Shown here piece by piece: positions 34,075-43,500 of a stretch of DNA of 45,998 nt; the first letter of the stretch is position 1, and each line of letters begins with the position of its first letter. The stretch lies in NCBI GenBank assembly GCA_002812745.2, contig NCSJ02000327.1:1-45998 (forward strand). The letters run 5' to 3'. Both the position numbers and the translations under genes were made by a program. The notes beneath the pieces were generated by a model. That model saw only the letters and a program-made list of their open reading frames with translations, was not told the origin of the DNA and did no database searches. Origin of the DNA: Scytalidium lignicola. Taxonomy: Eukaryota; Ascomycota; Leotiomycetes.

Positions 34075-34440
34075 TTTATAACAAGAAGGATTTTTCCTTC
34101 TTGTATAAGATTTAGCTTTTTTGGCATTATAACATATTTAAGTTAAAAAATATAAAGTTGAAAGTAGTAATGTTAGTAGAATTAATGATTTGGTGAGGAG
34201 GTAATTCGACTGATAAAATGATCTGATTAATAGAGAATTACATTAATATAATTCTTTGTTAGTCAGACTACTCTTATAACCAAATTACTTCTTTACCAAA
34301 TTATTAATTTCATTAACATTATCAATTTCAATTAATTATTTTTCAACTAAAACATATTATTAAAAACTTTAACAATAATTTTTTTAATGATTAAAAAGTT
34401 ACTTTCAGAACAAAAAANGAAGGATATTTCTTGTTATAAA
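34075..34440. repeat. Foldback / MITE-like element, 366 bp, nearly palindromic
   Basis: The ends are inverted copies starting TTTATAACAAGAA, and the pairing continues inward through most of the element. For example AATGTTAGTAGAATTAATG in the left arm answers CATTAATTTC...TAACATT in the right arm, closing on GAATTACATTAATATAATTC near 34235-34254. Arm-to-arm mismatches are largely G/A and C/T, as expected if each arm was mutated separately. No coding sequence. It lies 44 bp outside copia copy 3. Confidence 0.7.
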
Positions 34441-35985
34441 TGTAATTAAAATAAAGTAAATTATATTTATTAGAAAAGTAATATATATTTTTAATATTCC
34501 TCATAGAACATTAAATATACAACTTTATAAAAGGGTTTAAATAAGGATTATATACATTAAACATTTCAAAATAATAAAGTTTAAGAAGAAATCACTAGTA
34601 TAATAAGTCCTTTTTATGAGAAAACGAAGAATACTTCTTAGACTTTTAAAAGTGTATATAATAGTTAATACTTTAATTTCTGAACATAGTAAAGTTACTC
34701 TTCTTTTNATTTATAAACAAAAATTAACTTATAACTTTTTTTGTATTATTATCTTAAGTTTAAAACAAAATATATTTACAAATTTAATTATAAATAAGCT
34801 AAATACAAAGATTTAAAGATAATATAATATTTTAAATAAAGATATTTACAATTTTAATAAAATAAGCTTTATAATAAGTATTATTATTATTATTAAAGTT
34901 GTTATATCTTTTAATATCTTTAATAAACTTCTATTAATATAATAAAAAAATNCATAAGTTATTATAATTAAATTAGTTAATTCTTCTAAATGAATTTTAT
35001 TACCTTTAATTATATTTAAAGATAAGTATTATTAATTAAGATTATATAACTAATCTTTAAATTAAACTTAAATGACTTTAAAACACTTTTAATTTATTTA
35101 TTAAAGATAAAATTAAAAACTAATATTATATGTTTATTCTTAATAATTATGATAATTATATAACCTTTAAGTTTAATTAATATTACTCTTAAAATAATAA
35201 TATTTTATTATATATACCTTCTTATTTATCTTATATTCTTTAATTACTTAATATTACTTGTTTTATAATGTTAAAACAAAATTATAATATTATAATTAAA
35301 GTTAAAATGCAAAGTAAAATTCAATACATTAATAAAAGAGATCTTTTAAATACTTATTAAAATATATATTAATAAACCTTTAAATTAAAAACTATTTATA
35401 ATGAATTTATAATTATTAGATTAATTTCTTATAATCTAAAACATATTATAATTAAATTAACCTTTTAAATTAAAGATAAAACTCTTATATCTTTAAGTAT
35501 TTATAATAATTTTATAATTTAATAAGTTTTAAAAACCTTTTATAACTTTATTTAATTATAATTATAATCTTAGATTATTTAATGATTATTTAAAAAGTAA
35601 TATAATTTTATAACTTTTACTAAAACAATATTTAATTAATTAATTAAAGGATATAAATTAATTATATATTCTATTATATTTTTAATAAAAGAAATAAAAG
35701 AAATAAAAGTTATAAATACTTTAATTTAATAAAAATTAAATAAATCTAAGAAGTTATCAGTTTATACTAGCTTTTTAATAATATAAGAAGTTTAAAAAAN
35801 TTGTTAAATCAAATGTAATTACTTAAGAAGTGATGAACATAATAAATCCAGAAAGTATAATACAAACCTTGTTAATATTACAATAATAACCACCTAAGTA
35901 CTCAAGATGTGGAAGTACAGAGTATAAGATAAACAAATACTCTAATTTAACTATCAATNAGATATATCATAATATAATTGTTTTG
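34441..35985. other. Extremely AT-rich DNA, no gene
   Basis: Almost pure A/T with stops in every frame. The 66-codon frame at 34616-34816 has only the composition of decay. Ends sharply near 35990, where normal GC begins. Confidence 0.6.
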
Positions 35986-36326
35986 TGGTTGAATATTTGG
36001 TGTTGAATGCTCAAGTGGTAAGGAAGTGGCCCGGCTATGGGAGTGGTCTGGCTAACAAGGAATTACGTTAACTACCAGTGTTCTGTACACTTGGTGTAGT
36101 GCTTGCTACCTGCGGCCTTGTCAAGTTGTCTCCGAACCTCTTTGCTTCACATTGACCTAGTCTCCCTTTTTCTAACCGATGGGCGTTTCTCGAAAGTTAC
36201 CAAATCAGTACAAATTAAATAAAAAGCTATAATTGATTAATGATTAAGCAATCTCCCTTCAATACCCTTCTAGTTTTGACTTTTNCTTTTTTCTTTTTTN
36301 CTGTTTTCACTGAAACCCGTGTAGAT
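35986..36326. other. Normal-GC sequence downstream of the sidF-like gene
   Basis: No frame. Begins TGTTGAATGCTCAAGTGG at about 36000, which could be an LTR start, but no matching end or duplication is seen. Probably includes the 3' untranslated region and terminator of the sidF-like gene. N bases at 36285 and 36300 sit in T runs. Confidence 0.35.
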
Positions 36327-37733
36327 TTAGAGCTTAGCATTCCACGCCGCGCGATCAGCAGATTCCAAAGGCTGTTTTCGTTCGTCCCAAAACAGCGGAC
36401 AAAGCTGGAACCATTTTTCCTGGCTACAAATTGAATGAACCGATCGTTTATGACCCAAGTCGACGTACTTTCCAATGACGAGACCCTGGGAATTCTCATA
36501 AGAGAGGATTGTTGCGCCTGTGGCTTTCGGCTCGCCCACAACGTTTGCGGTCCGCAAATCGTCTAAAAAGCAGTAATGGATGCAGCTGGAATACCATGCG
36601 TTGACACGCTTCGAGCCCCGGAATGAGGCGTCGCCTACGAGAGAGTGACGTCCTCTGTCGTAGTCTCCGGCATCGTAATGAGCGCCGTAGTGATCCTCCT
36701 ATGGGGTTAAATGTCAATATCAATGGTAAGCTAGAGAGAAGATATAGTATATAATTGAGAGGAGGGTTACCTTTGCCCAGTATAGCTCAAAATAAGCAAA
36801 ACGGGAGTCGTTAAAGCGTCCAAACAAGCACAGGACGTGAGGATCAAAGTGTAATCTGCGTAAGTACTCACGGTGTTGATCTAGTGTACCTGTTTCATTC
36901 CAGCCCTGTGCAACGCGTGGGTCATTTTGCCATGTGTTGAAGAGCTTCAAGTGCTCCTGATCTTGCCAATTAACCACTTCAAGTGAAAAGTGCTCATCCA
37001 GCTCTGGAATGTAGCGACTGTAGACAATCGACCCGGGGTTAGGCTTGGGGCGACGGATCGGATGCCGAGTATACACAGCTTCCTCTGGAAACTTCATTGT
37101 GAAGTGATAGTTCTCGGGGAAGACTGGGTATTGCGCCAAAGAGTCCCGCAGATGTCCATCTGCACCATCTCCCACCACCCAGATCGGACGAGGACCCATT
37201 GGAGAAGCTGCGCCTTGCCAGAACGAACTTCGAAGAATTAGTAACTCTTCGGGGTACACGATTGCCTCATCTTTAGAGCCCCATGGTTTTGGATGCTCGA
37301 TTCCCAAGCCGGTGGAAAGAAGCTCGTTCCTGACTACATCCTTTCCCGCACCAAGCAGCGTCACTCGAAAATACTCGAACGTCGGATGAGCGAGGTAGAT
37401 TGCATGGACCATGTTCCAAATATGACCTAGAGACGGTGGGCTGTTTGCTGTCCATTGGAAGACGGTCTGTGGACTTCGACGCGCTCGTGCCCAGGAGCTG
37501 TTATTCGAGCCAGGAGGACACTCATCTTTAGGTCCGAACGATAAATCAAGCCACGAGAGTGAGTCAATGTGAAGTGGTGCAAGTAATGGGCGCCCAGAGG
37601 CAGGCTCGCTATCCTGTGTCAGGACGAACCTAGCCGGTATTGTTTCAGCAGTGGTGCACACTCGATATGTTGTTAGAAAAGGGTGTGGTAGCTTGACTGG
37701 AGGATATTGCGTTGGTGTTGAGCTGGGTATCAT
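36327..37733 (-). CDS. sidF: SidF-like anhydromevalonyl-CoA:N5-hydroxyornithine acyltransferase
   Basis: Two exons (37733-36771 and 36698-36327) with a 72-nt phase-0 intron (GTAACC...CCATAG) give 445 residues, close to the family length. The C-terminal half carries the GNAT-like siderophore acyltransferase domain. [21 protein letters not shown] and YFELYWAK lie before the intron, and [18 protein letters not shown] after it, with later blocks [10 protein letters not shown] and FVGEPKAT-like [14 protein letters not shown]. The C-terminus is AKL, a peroxisomal PTS1 variant, in line with the reported peroxisomal location of these enzymes in Aspergillus. It should transfer the anhydromevalonyl group to N5-hydroxyornithine. 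It is divergent from the sidH-like gene with 450 bp between start codons. No lesion. Confidence 0.9.
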
Positions 37734-38183
37734 CCTTATAAAATTCGATCAATACGTGTGTATATAGCTTTATAAAAAATTCAGTTAATTGAAAGACGTA
37801 ATTAAGTCAGGGTAGAGATCAACACCGTTTTCAATAAACCCTGTTGATGATTCCTGTGTGCAATTGAGCTAGACCTAGCAGAAAAGTGATGGGAAGCTTT
37901 CCAGAAATCTGAAGGACAGGGTGACACGCACAGTGCTGTATGTCCACACCATTGCCAACACAGGGACAGTAGCTTGTGATTCAAGACGCAGTCTCCAGGA
38001 TACTACAGTGGGGAAATTTTCTACCAGCCAAGAAGGCCGGCTCCAGGATGCCTTGGCACGTGTACCAGCAGCATGAACAGGTAAATCAAGTATAAAATCC
38101 AAGGGGGGAAGCTGGCCGAACTAGCTCACCATATTGTGTATGCATCCTGCCTGCATTGTGGCTGACAAATCCACACCTTGACG
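37734..38183. promoter_or_regulatory. Shared divergent promoter region of sidF-like and sidH-like genes
   Basis: 450 bp between the two start codons, so control elements are probably shared. I find no perfect HGATAR site for the iron repressor SreA in it; the GATA-containing spots (GGATAC near 37999, TGATAC at the sidF start) lack the purine after GATA. Confidence 0.5.
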
Positions 38184-39090
38184 ATGGCCTTTTCCACATC
38201 TCTCCGATCAAGACCTCTCCATTTTCGGCATTTTTACGTCTCTTTCCCGCAAGAACGCATTGTCCAGGTCACCTTGAACCGACCCGAAAAGCTGAATTGC
38301 ATTGACCAAGTAACGAGCCGGGAGCTCCAGGAGGTATGGGCGCTTTTTGACCAAGATGAAAGCCTGTGGGTTGGTATCATCACCGGCGCTGGGAGAGCCT
38401 TCTGCACCGGGGCTGATCTCCAGGGTGGGCTAGCCCCTGTCTCTTTTACCCCGTCGAAGTTTTTCCTTGGACATGAACTGATCATCGTCCCCATGCATAG
38501 AATGGAACGAGATGAACAAAGCCGGTGTCATCAATGACATGTCTGCGCCAGGTCTTGCTGGACTGCCCCGGCGAGATGGCAAAAAGCCCATCATTGCAGC
38601 GGTGAACGGCATCTGCATGGGAGGAGGGTTCGAGATGGCGGCCAACTGTGACCTCGTCATCGCTTCCTCCTCCGCCGTCTTCTCTCTCCCGGAAGTGAAG
38701 CGTGGAATTGCCCCTGTGGCGGGCTGCCTACCACGGCTAACCCGGACCCTAGGGCTGCAACGCACCACGGATCTGGTGCTGACGGGGAGAACCGTGAGCG
38801 CCCAGACGTTGTATCAATGGGGCTTGATCACGCAAGTGGTGGAGTCTGCAGCCGATGTTGCCCAGGCGGCGGTTCAGGTCGCTCAAGACATGTGCATGAA
38901 CAGCCCAGATGCCCTGATCGTGGGTCGCCGAGGTATTCGTCTGAGCTGGGAGGCAGGGAGCGTGGAGGAGGCCGTATCAACCCTCGCTGAGCAGTGGTAT
39001 CCCCGTCTGGTTCAGAGCCCCAACCTTGCTGAAGGGATCCAGGCTTTTGTGGAGAAACGACCGCCGAGCTGGGTGAATTCGAAGTTGTGA
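38184..39090 (+). CDS. sidH: SidH-like mevalonyl-CoA hydratase (enoyl-CoA hydratase family)
   Basis: Two exons (38184-38424 and 38501-39090) with a 76-nt intron (GTGGGC...GCATAG) give 276 residues. Splicing restores GADLQEWNEMNKAG; without it the two halves are in different frames. The crotonase fold is clear: NRPEKLNCID near residue 32, GAGRAFCTGADL (first oxyanion-hole peptide) near 68, and CMGGGFEMAANCDL (second) near 116. It ends in SKL, a canonical PTS1, so it is expected in peroxisomes. Family role: dehydration of mevalonyl-CoA to anhydromevalonyl-CoA, the acyl donor for SidF. Length is normal for the family. No lesion. The ATG at 38184 is the first in frame. Confidence 0.92.
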
Positions 39091-40073
39091 GTGAGTTGGT
39101 TAGCCAAGCACCCACCACTGTGGCTGTTTTAGGGTTAGCTACTCCCATCACTTAAACAAGTATTCAGGGCTAAAATTAATTTATACGGTATATATTCGAA
39201 GATATTTACTATTCATAGCGCTTAGTTTATGATAAAACCACATCAGATGGGCAAAATACCTTAAGGGCTCTAGCCTATGAGAATAATAATTTCAAATTTA
39301 TTTTACATGTTAAACTATTAATATAATAGTTAATTGTTATTCGCTATAAGTAGGTTTGTACTGACAGTAAACATATAAGAGAGTACTGCTATACAGTATT
39401 ACTCTTTTCTACTACAATCAAACTAGTCTTATTTCAGTTTAGTAAAGCATAAGTATATAAGAGAGTGTTAGAAATGATTTAATACTTCCCTGTAAGTGAA
39501 AAGGCTAATCAAGTACTTTACTTTATCTAAAATTCACACTGCTTTAATACTTTCAAGCAATCACACTAGTTTAAAATCCTTATACTACACATAGTTGCCA
39601 TGAGTTTACGAAAACAACATGAGAAAATATTTTAATTAAACTAAAAAACTCTTACTTGTAAAAAGATGCTGAATAATTTCTTATACCCTCTTACGTACAT
39701 CACATAATCTAACTATATTTAGTTTAGCTAGTTAATTATAAGATGACGTGATTTACACATGATTTAAACTAAAATTATTTAGGTTTAGTTAATTACATGT
39801 AAGTCATAATCATTTAATTAATTTAATTAACAAGTTTTTACTCTTTAATTTAATTTAATTAACATCTTAAAATTAAAATAAAATAAAATAATTTTAATAC
39901 TGCTTGTAATCTATTTTCTCACGTAAATGTCAAGATAATATTTACGATACAACATTAATCCAAACTCATACAATCATGCAGTAGCGTGTGCGTGGCAGTT
40001 AATTATTAGCGCAAGTCGTATTTGTGTTCTAGCGTTCCATCTTGGCAGGTCTCCACAGTGCAGAATTTTCATC
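39091..40073. other. AT-rich spacer between sidH-like gene and NRPS promoter
   Basis: About 39150-39980 is AT-rich with repeats of TTAATTAA-type words (39820-39870) and no frame. It may be an old insertion or simply low-GC spacer. Normal GC returns near 39960. Confidence 0.4.
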
Positions 40074-40098
40074 TTATCAATCTCCCATCTTATCAGAT
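40074..40098 (-). promoter_or_regulatory. Paired GATA sites, one a perfect SreA-type iron-repressor site
   Basis: The plus strand reads TTATCAGAT at 40090-40098, the reverse complement of ATCTGATAA, which matches the published SreA consensus ATCWGATAA. A second core TGATAA lies at 40074-40079 on the same strand. They are about 430-455 bp upstream of the NRPS start codon, a normal place for iron-dependent repression of siderophore genes. The match is seen; regulation is inferred. Confidence 0.7.
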
Positions 40099-40530
40099 GA
40101 AGCAATACCGCCGCGTGGGCGATGGCCGGGATTTTTTTCTAGAGTAAGGATCTTGCTCTGGACTTGATCTAGTTATGGGTCCAATACGAGTACACATGTC
40201 GCGTACGTCCCAGGATGAAACCAAACAGCTACATGCCCTACTTGCCTCCCCCCCAATGACCGATATCGTCGAAGTACATACGGTACCTCGACCGAATAGC
40301 CCTTTGTTGCTCCCAGGTTCATTGGCCTGTGGAGAAGGGGGGAAACTGGTGGACCACCTCGGCGGTTTGACTGGGTATACAACCTTATGCTGTATGACTT
40401 CAGTTGGAATTCGAGTTCTTGTAAATTTCTAGTGAATTGAATTAAACAGACGATCGAGGTTCAACTCTGGTTCTCTATTTCAAACCACTTCAGAGGTTCC
40501 AAGACCCGGAAGTTGGGCTGCAAGGAGAGA

Positions 40531-43500
40531 ATGGGCTCGATACTTATTGATAATATACATGACTTAAATCATGGGAAAACCGAATCTGCGGGCATGTGTT
40601 CGCCAGGTCAGGCTGGCTTCGGATCTTTCGAGGTTGCAGGCCTTACATCTGAGCAGACTACAACGTTGACTGGCATGAGAGATGAAATATTGCTTTTATC
40701 CTGGCTCATTGTGCTCTCGCGGACTCGGGAGGAAGGCAGTCTGATCTCTTATGATTGGGCTTACCGAGATCGTACAGATGGGTTTGAGGATGAGGAGTTG
40801 GTGAAAAGGTGCCTGTCTATGAGCGAAGTCATGACGGGATTACGGAATAATGTTGGACAGATCGCTGCAGCAATTTCTCTTCATATCACGGCTGTCGCAC
40901 CCAGTCAATGTGCAGCTGTGTCTAGTCCTGTCTCGCTCCTCTTGAGCAGCAGTTCATTATCTCGAACATCTGAAGAAGCCAAAGATGAAGTGAGCGAATG
41001 ATCCATCTTGGTTACTAAATAGCTGACCATAGCGAGCAAAGGGTGTGCTTCACCTCGAAGTACGCTTTGGTAATGGCTGTCTCGAGATCCGTCCTCTGTG
41101 GTACACCCAAAATATGCTACCGTATACAGTGACGCGACACATCGAGACACTCGTAGATACCGCTAGAATGTGCATCTTGCATCCAGATACGTCCATTGAG
41201 GACTGCATTCGTCCAACCACACACGATCTTGACGCGATATGGGGGTGGAATCACATCCTGCCTCCGCTCTATAGCTTTTGCATGCATGAGATGATTTCTG
41301 AACAAGCTCAGAGATTCCCCGACAAAGTAGCAATATCATCATGGGATGGTAATTTGACATACGCCCAAGTCGAGCAATATTCTACGTTCGTGGCGTGCTC
41401 TCTCAAAGAAATGGGTGTCGAGTTAAATGATGTCCTACCGATATGCTTTGAAAAATCAAGATGGACAATTGTCGCTATTCTTGCGGCGATGAAAGTAGGA
41501 GCAACTTTCGTGCTAATGGACCCGACACTTCCACTTGCCCGCCTCCAAAACATGGCGAAACAAGTGGGTGCAAAGATGACATTGACATCTCGCAAGCAGT
41601 ACGATCTGTCCATATCGATTATGCCAAATGGGAAGCTTATGATCGTGGAAGCGGACACATTTACGCAATTGTCAGATTTTCAAGACATGCCAACATTAGC
41701 AGCTGTACCGCCATCTACTTTAATGTACATAATCTTCACTTCTGGAAGCACAGGCACTCCGAAAGGTGTCAAGATTTCTCATGAAACCTATACAAGCAGT
41801 GCCATTCCTCGAGCCAAAGCAGTTGGCTATACGGAAGAGTCTGTAGTTCTTGATTTTGCATCCTACGCTTTCGATGTTAGTATCGACAGTATGCTTTTAA
41901 GTCTTGGAAATGGCGGCCGTCTTTGCATCCCGTCTGATGAAGACCGAATGAACGATATAAATGGGGTGATACGGAGCACGCAGGTCAACTACGCAGGTCT
42001 GACCCCCTCAGTAGCACGAATATTGGACCCGGATGTTATAGCATCACTCAGTGGTTTGGGACTCGGAGGAGAAGCCGTCTCGGTGAGAGATGTGACGCTC
42101 TGGGGTCAAGTCACCAGAATTATCATAGGCTATGGCCCTTGTGAATGCACCATTGGATGTACTGTTAACAGCAGCGCTGCCACTGGCAGAGACTACATCT
42201 CCATTGGAACAGGGAATGGAGCGACAATCTGGATTGTCAACCCAGACGATCACGAATTACTTATGCCAGTGGGCGCTGTAGGTGAATTACTTGTTGAGGG
42301 TCCAATTGTAGGACAAGGTTACTTGAATGATCCTGAGAAAACCGCGGCCTCTTTCATTAATGATCCTCCGTGGCTTCTCGCGGGTCACAAGGGCTATGCT
42401 GGTCGACGTGGGCGATTATACAAGACTGGAGACCTTGGAAAATATGACCCTGACGGCTCCGGAGGTATTGTATTTGTAGGACGAAAAGATACACAAGTCA
42501 AGCTGCGCGGACAACGTGTTGAACTCGGTGAGATTGAGAGCCAGCTCCAGGCTAAACTGCCTTCAAATACCGGCGTGATTGCGGAGGTGATCACGCCTGA
42601 AGGATCTGGAGCCCAACCTACGTTGGTGGCATTCATTGGTCCCCAGTTCACCAAAGGACATGAAAACATTGATATAAGTTTGGCACAACTCCCTGGCGAG
42701 ATGCGTGAGATGCTATCAAAAGCTAACGCAGATGTGGCGAAAGTCTTGCCGCGATATATGATTCCAACAGCATACATACCGGTCCATTACATCCCCCTTT
42801 TAATATCGGGCAAGACTGATCGCAAACGACTTAGACAGTTTGGTGCCACAGTAGACTTACGGCAGCCGGATCAAGGTACGACGACGAGCACCGCTACCCG
42901 ACAGCTGAGCGATCTTGAGCAACGTTTGCGGCAGGCTTGGAGTGATGCATTGAAATTTAGTCTAGAAGCAATTCAGTCTGATGATAATTTCTTTGCGCTG
43001 GGTGGTAATTCCTTGATAGCAATGAGACTTGCGTCAGTATGTAGAGAACAAGGTCTCGATCTCACTGTTGCCAACATCTTTGGCCATCCCACACTCTCGG
43101 CGATGGCTGGCGTCGTCCGAGTTCTTAGCCCGCGAACGTGGACAGAGATACCAGCATTTTCAATGATTTCCCAAAACGTTGAGAGCGCCTGCCTCGAATC
43201 GTCGCAGGCTTGTAGATTCGATCCAGCAGCCATCCAAGACATATACCCTTGCACGCCTACGCAGGAGTCACTTTTCACTTTCACCATCAAATCGACCAAG
43301 GCGTACGTTGCCCAGAGAATCGCATGTATCCCGTCCCATATTAGTCTCGATGCTTGGAAAAAAGCATGGGAGCAGGTTGTTGCAGCAAATCCTGTTCTAC
43401 GTACTCGCCTAGCCCAGCTCCAAGAGCCTGGTCTTCAGCAAGTTGTGCTGAAGGCAGAAAACATCCCATGGATATATTCATCCGATCTAGCTCAATACCT

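Noticed and set aside
31420..34816. Short open frames in the AT-rich block
   Set aside because: Their composition is that of mutated DNA, some contain many Ns, and they lie in decayed retroelement or featureless sequence.
38425..38530. Apparent frameshift in the sidH-like gene
   Set aside because: A 76-nt intron restores GADLQEWNEMNKAG, the expected crotonase sequence.
40980..41050. Apparent frameshift between the first NRPS frame and the adenylation domain
   Set aside because: A 52-nt GT-AG intron with a CTGAC branch point joins the frames exactly in phase 0.
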